64,000 nucleotides of DNA, from NCBI RefSeq assembly GCF_921293095.1, contig NC_060252.1, positions 8,928,001 to 8,992,000 on the forward strand, written 5' to 3'. Shown here piece after piece: positions 1-12,400 of the stretch. Under the pieces are notes generated by a model. It worked only from the letters and a program-made list of their open reading frames with translations. It had not been told where the DNA came from and made no database searches. Both the position numbers and the translations under genes were made by a program. This stretch comes from Ischnura elegans (lineage: Eukaryota > Arthropoda > Insecta > Odonata > Coenagrionidae). The first letter of the stretch is position 1. Each line of letters starts with the position of its first letter.

Positions 1-613
1 ACTATACTAATATGCAACATTGTCCAAACAGCACAATTTTCAAAGAAATAAGTGCAGCATTAACCCCTCAAACAAGTAGAGACGGATTGGAAACGCCAAC
101 TGCATATGTCACGTAGCTCGCCCAGCTTTGCTTTGAAGGGAACGACGTCACTGAAGCAAGATCTGACTTGTTCGTCCTTGACTCCCTCATTTGTAGCCTC
201 ATTGCTTGAAATACGGAGGGAGCGTGCTCCCTCCCCTCCACCTCTCCTTTACACCCTTCTGCTGCCCACCCCTTCCTCATGCTGAGCGGTCGGACACCTC
301 ATCACAATTGACATTAATGCTGTTTTAAATACTGTTAATTGTGTTGCTGATTGCACAGTTGCAATTTAATTTGATGATATACTGATAAAAACGTCTTTCA
401 TTGTGTGGACACATTTCTATTGAGATAAGGAGAATCAATGCATGTCATGTGCGTGTACTGTGGTGCCAAATTATCGCGAGGAAGTGCTAAATCCACCTCA
501 CCATACTGAAGCATCTTCGGATGAAACACAAGTCGGTATGCGATGAGAAAGTGAAAATTGATTTAAAAATTCGGGGGAAACATGCATGAGGAAAATTTGA
601 ATTCTGTCGATGG

Positions 614-873
614 CAGTGGGGTAGCCAGGAATTCCATTGGTGGGGGGTCCAAAACCAGGGGGTAAAATTTTTAAACAACAGGGTAGAAAGTAGAGGGTTT
701 CATACTAATTTGAACACCCTTCATAATCGAAAAAAAACTTCATTTTTCAAAGAAATCTATTGTAAATTCATGATTTTTCAATATTTTGTTTACTTTCATG
801 AAGGAAAGTAATTGTGTTTTTATATTTCGGGTGGTCCAGACCCCCCGGACTTACCCCTCTTGCTGTGCCACTG
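614..873. mobile_element. hAT-type MITE
   Basis: About 260 bases bounded by CAGTGGGGTAGCC and, inverted, CAGTGGCACAGC. The flanking octamers GTCGATGG (606-613) and GTGAGTGG (874-881) match at 6 of 8 positions, as expected for an aged 8-base hAT duplication. No coding capacity. Confidence 0.55.
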
Positions 874-1086
874 GTGAGTGGTTTATCCGAAATTTTTTCT
901 TATTTTGATTTCCAAACCCAAGCGTAACAGTTTAGGTCGTGAGCATGTAATGATGTTTTTAAAAAACAACTTGAAAGCCTATGAAAATGATTTTTAATTT
1001 ATGAAAATATTAAAATGTGTGTGAAAATCTAAAAAGCATTCCTTTGATTGTATGTACCCAGAATAAACTTAAATAATTACTTCGTT

Positions 1087-1196
1087 TAATAGCAGGAATT
1101 TGAAAATGCATTTGGATCCGAAAGATCCGGCTCCGAAAATCAAGGATCCGATCGGAATCCGAATCCAAAAAAATCCTGGATCCGTCCATCACTAAT
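1087..1196. repeat. GGATCCG-rich repeat fragment
   Basis: Many copies of GATCCG/CGGATCC spaced irregularly, ending in GTCCATCACTA. It resembles the end of a dispersed repeat whose other end was not found, and it abuts the Helitron insertion. Confidence 0.35.
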
Positions 1197-1202
1197 TTTA
1201 AA

Positions 1203-2774
1203 TCTATATATATAAAAGAAAGTCGAGAATCGTGTTAGTTAGAACACTTATAACTCGAGAACGGCTGCACCGATTTTAGTGACATTAGGCTCCTTAGAAT
1301 CGTCTCAGCCCCGGATAACATATAGGGCATTAAAAAATAGGAAAAGTTCACAAAAAAAATTCAACTTTATCTTACAATTAGAGATATGTTTTTAGGAGTT
1401 GATTGTTAAGACGGTCAAAAAAATAAGATTTTTTTTTCGTTTTTACTAATGTATTGACTGATCTTTTTAACAATATTAAAAAAATGTAAATGTTCAAACA
1501 TGTTAAAAATATTAAAGTAATATTAAAATAGTATTAAAATAATTGAATTAGAGGTAAGCTCAGCTCGAATTGAGTTGTCAACAAACACATAACTACCGTG
1601 TGTGTAAACAAATCTCCAAGCAATTGTTGATTATCAGTAATGTCCGTGTACTCTGCATGAATTCAAATCTTTTAACTTTGTAATAAACGAAGACGAAGTC
1701 ACCAACTATCTATCTGAATATTTAAAGTCCTTGGACGCACCTGGCTTACCACGGCACGATTTACAGCTAAAGGTAGGCTCTGTGTTCATGATCTTTAGAA
1801 ACCTAAGCCAACCAAAACTATCCAACGGAACGTGTTTGGTTATTTAAAAAACTGATAATGAAAGTGATTCACACCACTACACTCTAAGGAAAATTCAAAG
1901 ATGAGGAAGTTCTCAATCCGAAGATTCCATGATTCCAACTTATATGCCCTTTTGACCTTAAACGTATTCAATTTCCAATTCGTGATAACGATTAACAAAT
2001 CGCATGGTCAGTCTTTCAGTTTTTGTGATGTTTGTTCTCAAGTGTCAGTGAAAACCCATGATTTTCTCATGGTAAATAATATGCGGTATGTTCTCGAGTC
2101 GGTAAACCATCCGCTGTATTTCTTCCTTCGCTTCAAGGGCGCAGCTAGGAATTAAGGATAAGCGCAGCTAATACTGGCGGGTCTGTAGGGTATAGAAAAC
2201 TCGCCAAGGTAAGCGAGAGGTGTGGGGGCCCTCCCCAGACATTTTTTAGGATAAAAGGATCCAAATGGTAGGTTTTGCGGCTGTGTGAACAGTTAAATAT
2301 TTTGTGACTCATCCGTCCCCCTAATATTAATAACCAAATGTTTTATACAAGACATTAAACCCGAATGTGTGGGGCACACCGCATGCAGCACGTTTACGCA
2401 GTGCATTTTTTCTAAACAGAGATACTATAACTGGCGTGCCTAAAGTCATTTGATACGAATGCTGCTTCATAGGGGCTTTTCTTACACTATTTTGAGCATC
2501 AGTCAAGCGTCGGTCTAGCGTTGCGTTAACCTGCCCCGTAAACGAGCCAAGTTTACGCTACGGACTTAGACCTAAAAACATTTTTTTACTGTTAATAACA
2601 CAAATAGCCAACAACTGAATTCGTATAATTTTTATTTCATCAATATTTTCTCATTTAATTTATAATAAATCAAATATGATTAAAACGATACAGCCGCTCT
2701 TTATTTATAAATGGTGCAACTAAACTATAAGTTCATTGAATGTTAGGCGGTACGAAGTTCGCCGGGTCAGCTAG
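1203..2774 (+). mobile_element. Helitron, degenerate
   Basis: It starts TCTATATATATAAAAG followed by the common insect Helitron leader AACTCGAGAACGGCTG. It ends with the hairpin GGCGGTACGAAGTTCGCC and CGGGTCAGCTAG, and lies between A (1202) and T (2775) as Helitrons do, with no target duplication. Inside are remnants of the Pif1-like helicase C-terminus. Confidence 0.85.
1660..2155 (+). pseudogene. Helitron Rep/helicase C-terminal remnant
   Basis: Translated in shifting frames, the stretch reads FNFVINEDEVTNYLSEYLKS, LKVGSVFMIFRNLSQPKLSN GT, then helicase motifs V-VI as VITINKSHGQSF and YAVCSRVGKPSAVF. These are the last motifs of a Pif1-like Helitron helicase. Several stops and frameshifts make it non-functional, and the N-terminal Rep domain is absent. 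Confidence 0.75.
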
Positions 2775-2775
2775 T

Positions 2776-3146
2776 AATGTATACAAATTTTTTTTTAAAT
2801 ACCAGGATGTAATAGAACATTTTGATAGTGAAATAAGCTACACTTTTTGGAGTTGTGAACCAGTGATCAAAAGAGACATTATCAAAAGAGTTTCTCTCAA
2901 CTTTGGAATCATGGCAACAGCTCTTCCAGCTAGATAAAAAAATTTGAATGCCTGGTATATATTATTATTTGAATTTTTAAATTTGAATGAATGACTATAT
3001 TGGTTTTATTATTTGGTAAATGTTTAGCTCCTTAAATTGTCATCTTATTGTATAAAATAATATTTTAAATAATATTTATCTTATTGTATAAAATAAAATT
3101 CTTGTCCTCTGTTTTGTTATTGCTGAGAAATATTTTTCATACCCAG
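2776..3146 (+). other. Intron tail before window exon 1
   Basis: AT-rich intron. A 65-codon frame at 2740-2937 starts inside the Helitron end and matches no dynein segment, so it is not called. The last bases form a pyrimidine-rich acceptor ending CAG at 3146. Confidence 0.5.
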
Positions 3147-3475
3147 CATCTGTTGCCTACCTGACTCCATTTACTGACAAATATCGCCAGCATCTACTGA
3201 ATGATTGGATGGAATTTTTGTCAAACTGCCATCTGCAAGAAGTTGCTGAAGAAGATAAAAATTCAGAGGATGCAACTATTAATCCAGTTCCCCACTCAGA
3301 TGATTGTAGTCCTATTTCTGTTCTTGGGGATGCCATTTTGATAAGAAAATGGTACTTAGAAGGCTTACCACGAGACAATGTTTCCACAGAAAGTGCTGTC
3401 CTCTTGAGCAACTCGGCCCGTTGGACGCTTTTTATTGACCCTCAAGGTCAAGCTAACAATTGGATTCGGCACATG
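3147..3475 (+). CDS. Dnah1: Dnah1-like exon, window exon 1 (start of AAA5)
   Basis: The exon opens after a CAG acceptor with two bases of a split codon and reads [14 protein letters not shown], the conserved dynein segment just after the stalk. It continues into AAA5 ([34 protein letters not shown]). The donor GTAGAG follows ATG, phase 0. The preceding exon is left of the window or unrecognised in 1-3146. Confidence 0.92.
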
Positions 3476-6400
3476 GTAGAGTTCTTATATATATGAATAA
3501 AGTAATGCATGCATATTAATTATTCGCTTAAATTTAACTCTTTCCTGTCTTATATAAGCCCTTGTCCAATGCATACGAATTTTCTGTATAGTACTTATAC
3601 TGAAGAACATCTGACATTTCCTGGTGTTCTTTTGTCCTCTATATCATTGGATACTGTCTCACAGGTTTTATCTTTGTTGCTGTTTTTCCAACATATAGTA
3701 GAGGCTTTGCTCTTTCTTTTTCTTGGTGGGCATATATTGTGATTTTGGAATAGCACTTGAAGGAATATTACTTTCACTATTCAGGGTAACAATTAGTTGG
3801 AGTTGGGAAGGGTGGAAATTGATTTGACCATCTTAGTAAGAAAGATAACGTACTCTATGATTAATTTATTTTATTTACTGAGAGGTATACATGTAAACAC
3901 AAGGTCATAGTGAGCGAGGGAGGGTCTAAGGTTGAAACCACCCTGAAACGCTCCCTGAAGCATACCCCTTCCAAGTGAACCCCGCTGAAATTATCCCCTC
4001 CTTAGGTAAAACTCCCAAAAAATTTCTGGTTACAGCCTTGTATAGATACCATGGTTTTGAAGGGTTAGAATTTACTATTGGTAATAAATACCTGTTGCAT
4101 TTTGAGTGCTTTTTATTGTTAAAATAGATGCAATGATAATATGATTATTTACACAAATCCTCTAACCCTCTCAAATATTGAAAATATTTTTAATACTATA
4201 TTTCATAATTGAAAATGCATGATTCCAATTAAGGGGACCATGGAAAAGAGTATTGAATATTTAATGTCTTGAGAAGGAATTTGTTAGCATACCGAGCAGA
4301 AATAAATACACCTCTGAGAAATCCGTGACATTGCCATGGTTTAGGGCCTCAGGATAGATAGGTATTTTAAATTCCACATTTAGCTGACATTTCCAGCCGT
4401 TATGGAAATTCATTGCTAATGTCATTCGCCTTAAGCCAGCTAAAGCACTGTTGCCAATTGGCACAAATGTTAATATTACGCTATCCTATGTGTTATTTTA
4501 TCTCTTAATGCTAAACAGGACATCATATTCACTGGACAGTATAGTTTTTGTCCATGAACTTATTGAAAAAACTATGAAGAATATAATCAGTGGAAATGTC
4601 TTCTAATGCTGTCACAAGATCTCACTATTCTTACCTTCCTTGTGCACCTCCTGTCAGAGATCAGTATTGGGTTAGTTTTGATTGCTTTTAGTCTTTTTCT
4701 GACAAACCTATCCCATCCGTGTCTTTCCCTGTGTACAAATATGCATTTAACAGATAACTGTTTTCGGCATAAGTTAAATACATCATTTTCAAACCATATG
4801 TGGCTGGCTTGCCAGTAATATAAATTTTGAAACCACATAGGCCACTGAAGGCCATTTTCATTTCATCTATGCAAGTTACCATTCCCAATGAAGAGCAGTG
4901 TTGGTAGTTTTATACTTGAGAGCAAAATAACTCAGAAATTGGAGCTAGTGGGACAGTTTTGTATCAGGTCATTCAATCTGCAGGGTTTTCAAAACGGAGA
5001 CTTGTAAGTGGCAATATAAACTGCTGTCCTGACTTTACTGTTTGGAAAATTTCCCTTCCAGTGCCACCTAAGGCAAATATGCTTCAAATATCTTCATCAA
5101 TATACATATTAGAAAATCGCAGAATAAACCAAAAGACCAAGAAAGGCTTTTAATTCCATTAAATCAATGTTTTGTAGCTCTGGACTAGTATCCCTTTCAT
5201 ACTTCTCTCTTATTGCTTCATGAATGTTCAGTGCAAAATAAATTGCAACATTCGCTCATCAAAAATCTGTGACCAATAATCAAGAGGCTCACCATCCTTA
5301 CCTAGTGATGTAGTGCGATCCTTCAAATCAGGTTTCTGAGGAATAATGTTATTAATGGTGTACGAATTTTTTTCTTTGGCTCACCTGATGACAACTTATA
5401 GCAATGTGTCCCGTAAAAATATTGTCCTTGTCTGGGGAGAACTTTCACTACATCACTTCTGTCATCATCTGTGCTCCCTCCTTCACTATCAGTTGTACTT
5501 ATCTGCGGGAGTCAACAGATTTTTGCTCTAGTTAAAAAAACTGCTATCTCAAGAGTTTTTATGGTTTCTTTAAAAAAAATATAGCCGACTGAAATAGTCC
5601 AAAATACATTTTGTGGATATCTAGAAGTAACAGCACTTGCACTTTGACATTTTACTCTCTGTGTTTCCCAGGCCCTTTTTTTTCCTCTGGCAATAAAACT
5701 TGATTAGATGTTCTGTCCCTGAATACTCAAGGGAGACTAACTGCCAAAAGAAAAGCACAAATGTTGCACTCCAAATATGAGCACACAAAATTTTAGAGTT
5801 CTAAGGGTTCCGTCATTTTTATAAAAAACATTCCATGCGTACCACATGCAAGGGGTACAAGAAATTAACCACTGTTTTATTTTAATTATTTATTAATTTA
5901 TAATAAGCTTAACATTTAAAGAACCAATTGCGTGATATTTCCAATAAAAACTGGGTTTCATTTTCTTTGCTTTCACCTTCAGCAACAGCTTGCATGGTCA
6001 TTCATTCTTACATAATGTATTTTAGAAAAATTACATATTACATATTTTATTAAGCATGTTGTGTTACTAAAAATACTTCATAAAAAGTATTAATTTTTCT
6101 TATGGCAGCAAAATCACTATGAGTTGTTTTTACCAACTTTATTATTCGTGTCCACCACCATTGAAGTCAATGATTTTTCCAATTTAGTGATGTGAGGTCT
6201 CTCAGACCGCTGATATCAAATTCAGTTGCAAATTTACAGAAACACATAATAAGACCATTAAATTTTAAGATTTTTGTATCCTTAAAATTCAAAAATATGT
6301 AGCTAACAAGAATTATAGGCAATTAAAATATTAGGCAACTATAATTGAAATAATTCATAATTTTAAAAATGCAGCAGTCTCTCAGTTGGCAGTTATGGGT

Positions 6401-9400
6401 TAAAATGTTGTTTTTTTCTTTTTCTAATATTAATTTGTAGTTTGTGGAGCATTTCTATCACTATATTGTCTACATGGTCTCAGCATTGCCTGCTTTGGCT
6501 ATTTTAAATCTTAAGTTAGGGTCTGGCTCAATTGGCTGAGTCCTTTCATTGTAAGTGATATAATCAAAACAGTGGCGCCGACTCCATGGGGCCTGAGGGG
6601 GCCTGAGCCCCCTCAAAAATTTGTTATGGATGTGATGAAAAAATGTGTCAGGCTTGTCGATTTTCCTCAGAGTGTCCAATTATCAAAATTCGAGTTATCA
6701 GGGTTCTAATGCTGATAATATGACTCTTCTAAAATGCTTAAAAAAACTTAAAACTCACTACTTATAAAATTTCCTGGGGCAAGATCCTCGGTTTGGGCCC
6801 CCCAATATTTTTTGTAAGTCGGCATCCCTGAATCAAAATATGAATAGGTGAGAATTATCAAAAATCAAAACTGCACCCACGGAAGTGACATTTCACACTG
6901 ATCAATTTCAAATCTGAAATTTATTTATGAGGCTCATGTGAAACTACAGTCAGAAATTGATTGTCATATTCATAGTTAATATGATTTGCACTTCTGATTC
7001 TACCTTTTTATTTTTACTGCTAGCAAAGAGAAAACCAGCTGGTCATTTTGAAATTGGCTGATCGAAATTTGCTGAGAACGTTAGAATCAGCTATTCGATT
7101 GGGAAATACTGTGTTGTTAGAAAATGTTGGAGAAGAACTTGACCCTGGCTTGGACCCTCTGCTATTAAGACAGGTTATGTATACTGCAAAAACTTAATGA
7201 AAGACTAACTTTATTGGATTGTTCATCTGACTTTAATGGACTTGAATTACCTTTTCAGACTTTTCAATCTGCCGGTGGCAAAGCAATTAAAATAGGAGAT
7301 TCTGTGATTCCTTATAATGAGGCGTTTATGCTCTTTATCACTACCAAACTTCCAAATCCACATTACACCCCAGAAGTGGCATGCAAAGTACGTGTTGTTA
7401 ACTTTGCTTTGTCACCCAGGTAAGTGTAGATCATATTAACCCCTCCATTGACCGATATCATTTAAAAATGAGGATTAAAATATTTTTAATGCAAGAAAAT
7501 GGCAAGAATGTATCTTTAATTTGTTTATTGTTTGTGAAAGGGTTAGGGTAAAAGTTGCATAACCTTGCTTCAATATAGAAAACCAAAGTAAATACAACCA
7601 GGTTTATTGGATGCCAAGTGATACAGATGTGTCTCTCAATGTACTGCCACTCTCTCGTGGGAGGAAGTCCTTGGTTGCCCTTCTGTGGGCATCTCTCTCT
7701 TGCTGTACCTTCCTGGCACTAGGCTCCACATACCCTCGTGACATCAACAGGGACCCCGGGACCCCCAGGGCAGTGACCTCAGCCAGGTGGCTGTCCTTGG
7801 TAGTGGCGCTTGAAACTAAAAGCTCCGCCGCGGTCTTTATTTTTTTCTGAAATGGCACTTTTATGCCACCAAAATCAATTATTCTGCAAATGGGTCATAA
7901 AGACATTATCATTAAATGATTGCTCTTCGCAGGGAGATTTTTCGATAAATTTTTTCCTCCATTATAATGACAACATAGAAAGAAAATGTTATCTGTTACA
8001 TAGTTCCACAAAATATTTTCATCTACTTTAAGTACATACTCCTTCATGATACTCCTTGTACAATAGAGTGGTTTCCTATTTTTTATTGCCTAAATCAAAA
8101 AATTATTACTCCTGGGGTATGTATTCCATGCTTTTAGATTTTTAAATGACGATATATATTTTTCGCGATTGAATGAAAAGTGAAAATTTTCAAGCGTGCG
8201 AAAACGCAACAGCTAAGTATGAGTGCTGGGAAAAGCCCATGTGACATCATTCTGGTTCCGGCTGCTGCTGTGTGAGGCCACCTTTGTGCGAGGCTATGAG
8301 TACCACAACAATGCAGGCTGCTAGCAGGTAGCACTTGGCTTATATAAGGATTATTAATGCCCTGTCAAATGAAGGAAACTTTCTGGCCATAGGCAATTTT
8401 AATAGGTGATTATTAAGAGATGTTTACCTGAGCTCTGTGCCTCATGCATGCATTGGTAATCTCAGACGATGTAAAACTCCTATATACTCGTATAGCATCT
8501 AAGGCCCCTGTGACGTCATGTGGAGTGGCATTGCATGGGCGCCAATCTGGCCTATTTCAAATGAGGTTAAAATTGACTATTAACATTCGTCTAAACTGGG
8601 ATTTCTCTAACCAAATAGTTTTTATATGATGAATACAGTAATGGTGGGTAACAAATAGGGTGGTTTCCTATTATTTTTTTATTGATTTAATCGAAAGATT
8701 ATTACTCCTGGAGTACGTATTTCACGCTTTTAGATTTTTCAATGGCAACATCTATTTTTCGCGATTAAATGAAAAGTGAAAATTTTCAAGCGCGCGAAAA
8801 CGCGACGCTTAAGTATGAATGACGGGAAATATCTCCGTACGTCGTATTTCTGGTTCCCCCTCCCGCCCGGTGAGGTGACCTTGAGGCGAGGCTTAGCGCT
8901 GATACGTCGCAGGATGCTAGCGGATAGCTGAGTACCTTGCTGAATGGTAGCGCTTGGCTTAAAAAAGGTTTATTAATACCTTATCAAAAGAAGAAAACTT
9001 TCCGAACTTAGCCAGTTTTAATAGGTGATTATTAAGACATGTTTCCCTGAGCTCTGTGCCTCATGCATGCATTGGTAACCTCAGACGATGTATAACTCCT
9101 ATCCTCTCGTGTAGAAACTAGGTCCCTGTGACGTCATGCGGAGTGGAATCGCATGGGCGCCAATCTGGCCTTTTTCAAATGAGGATAAAATTTGACCCTT
9201 GCCATTCGTCTAAACCGGTATTTCAAAAACCAAATAATTTGTGTATCATGAATACACTAATGGTGGGTAACGAATCGCAATCAATGCCTTTCGTTTTCTT
9301 TGATGAAGGAAACTACCCTATTGCTACCAATGCCTTTCATTTGCCTTGATGAAGGCAACTACCCTATTGCTACGTATGTTTTAAGGCCTATCCACTAGGC

Positions 9401-12400
9401 ACTTCTCTGGATTGTGGTGGCACAGTTTCTTCTCGCCTCCTCTTCTTTAGTTCAACTTGTGTCTCACCTTATCCTTCCCTTTGATCTTCAGCAATCCCTG
9501 TCAGGAGTATGCTTAAAATCTTTTCTGGTCAGCTGTTCCATCTGACTATTTCTGACATTGCCAAACTACCTTTTGGCACGACACGCATAGCAAAGGGTCT
9601 GTTGCCCCTCACAAAACCCCTATGTGAAAGACATGAATTCAGAAAATTTCCAGAAAAATAAAAAAGATATTTCTCTCCTCCAAAAATAAATTTATATATG
9701 ATTACTTCATTAACTATGTACCTATTTCATAGACGTCTGTCATACCTAATAGGCTCCATAATATTTCATATGAGGAAATTTATACGCTCACAGTAGTAAG
9801 CAACAGTGAATAAGCCCGTAAAATGAATAAGGAGAAGAGAGGATTTAATCTATGTATATTTATAACCGTTATCAAGAAAGATAGTAAGCTGATTTAATTT
9901 TTTAAGCTTAAGTAGGTAATTTTAAATTTTGTTGCAATGTTTCAAAAGTCATTTTGTGTGGTGCAAATGAAGTTCTGAATTGGTATTTTTTCTCGTCTCA
10001 TTATTCCGAAATTTCAAACTTCTCCAAGTAATCTCAGTTATGCATTTTGTTTGATGAGCTAGCTATAAGGAAGAGCAGGGCATTAGGTTATTTTTTTTTC
10101 TTTGGGAACTGAGAACAATTTCTTGTACGTATTGCTAAGAATAAAATTAAAACTAAATGTGAGAAGCCTTCAATGATGACTGATTTTTAATAAATGAATT
10201 AACACTTTAACAGTGGCCTAACAGATCAGCTTTTAACATTGACTGTAATGGAAGAAAGGCCAGATTTAGAAGAAGCTAGAAGCGCCCTAATTATGAGCAA
10301 TGCTCAGATGCAGCGTGAGCTGAAAGAACTTGAAGATAAAATTTTGCAGCTGCTAAGTACTTCTGAAGGCTCTCCAATTGATGATTTGGATTTAATTGCA
10401 ACTCTTGATGCATCAAAAGTAAAAAGTAAAGAAATCACGGTAAGAAACTTTTACCTCAAAAACAAAAATATAAGAAATTATGGTAAGAAATATTTTATAT
10501 AGATCCAGCAAAATGCATAAATTAAAATCAAAGGTATAAAAATTCATGTCCACTGGGTTTATTGCCAAATTACACTATCCCATTTTTACCCAATTATATG
10601 TAAAGTCTTTTGCAGAAATAGCCCATTTGAGAAAATTCCCTTCCCAGATTTAAATTATGTTGTTAGAATTTTTTAAGTTCTTTCTTCGTATAAGCATTTG
10701 GGTTTTGTAGTGATGAATCTATTTGATTAGTATAGGGCTAGATATAGAAATTGAAGTTGATTAGAAGTCTATATACTCCTTAAATGGGTAAAAAAAACTA
10801 TATCAATTCCTTTAATTTGAAACTATGTCAAATTTAACTATTTTGGAACTACATATGTAATTTGAAAACAAAACATCATTAAATCAGTCCAATTTAACAC
10901 ATTGCATACGGATGGCGAGAATTCTCGTCATTTTTTTCCCGAACGTTTCGGATGGGTGATGAAGATTCTCGTCATTTAGGCATGTCAACCTTAACAATTA
11001 CCTATAAAGCATACAATACGTATTCGTTAGTACGTTTTCAATTGTTGATCGTTATTCATAATGAATTGAAGCTTCGTAATGTTTGATTGGGTAAAGTTAT
11101 ATTCTAAACATTAGCTTTTTAACCATGTTTAAACCAAAGGCCTTACGCCCTAATAGGCACATATTTCCAATCTCAACACCTCCACCCAGAATTCCTGAGA
11201 ATTTAAATACCCCGGTACGCAACGTGTTAAGCATTCACCCTCAAAACGTAAATATTCTTCTCTAATCACCCTGTTTACTCTCACTTTCTTAAAAATAGTA
11301 ATACCTTCACAGGTAGGTATATTCATTGTTGTTCGCTGTGGACTGACAATATAAGATATACCTAGTTTTTGGAACCAAGGGTTGGAGAAACAATGGATGC
11401 AAAATCGAATTGTGTGCTTTGGAATTGTTTGCAGTTTGCAATGGATCCATTGCTAGTGTTTTTCATAGTTTTTTATATTCAATAACATTTCTATTTAATT
11501 TGTAGAAAATTTCCTTCAAATTTTTAAGTTGATATTTTTTATTTCAATTCAACATAGAGTACTCTACATATTCAGAAAAAAGTTTTAAGGGTGTCAAGAT
11601 GATAATTGAAATACATACCTGAACTATAAAAAACAATTTTATTGAGAACTGGTGCGCATTCCTTTTAAGCAAGTGAAGTGAAGCACTATGTCCATAATAT
11701 TTAGGGAAATTCACGTTGAATGTGGGATAAAAAAGTGTAACACACACATTTGGGTTCTGGAAACCATTAGCCATCCTCTGCCGTTCATCCAAGTGGTGCA
11801 TTCTCTGAAGCTTTGGTGGTTCTCCAAAAGGGAAGCCAATTATGATGGAGAGGTGAAAATGATTCACCATAGTCCTGATGAGAGTGTGTTACCCAGAACA
11901 GCCTATGCTCCCCATGTCATTGTTTGCATTCTAAACGGTTTTCTATTGCCTGTTTATCTCTTATAATTACTTTTACTATAGATATTGGGTAGAATGGTAT
12001 GCAGACTTGGTGGTGGGATGAGTGTAAAACTGAGAATCAGGGGTGGGTTAAGATCATTGTTTTAGGCAGATGATCACTTTCCGTGGTGCCTTGGTGGTAT
12101 GCAATATTTATTAGAGTTAGTGCATCTCAGGTATAGCGTAAGTAGACTATTAATAATGAAAGACACTTTTAATAGAAGACACGGTCTCAGGTGTTACTTT
12201 GTGGAACTGCTTCATCATAGAATAAAATAAAATTACTTTGTTCTATTCCACACTTTATTTCAAATACCTGAATTGTACCTGATGATAGCATGAGATGCAG
12301 AAACGCAGGTCGTACTATTTAAAATAAAGTGTGGAATATAACAAAGTAATTTTATTTTATTCTATGAGAAAGACACTTTGTTTCTTTCATTATTAATAAG

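Noticed and set aside
2740..2937. 65-codon frame ending just before dynein exon 1
   Set aside because: It starts inside the Helitron terminus and its residues do not match the dynein stalk or AAA4 end expected upstream of SVAYLTPFT.
11544..11966. Overlapping open frames of 108 (minus) and 92 (plus) codons
   Set aside because: They are shadows of each other in AT-rich intron with no family resemblance.
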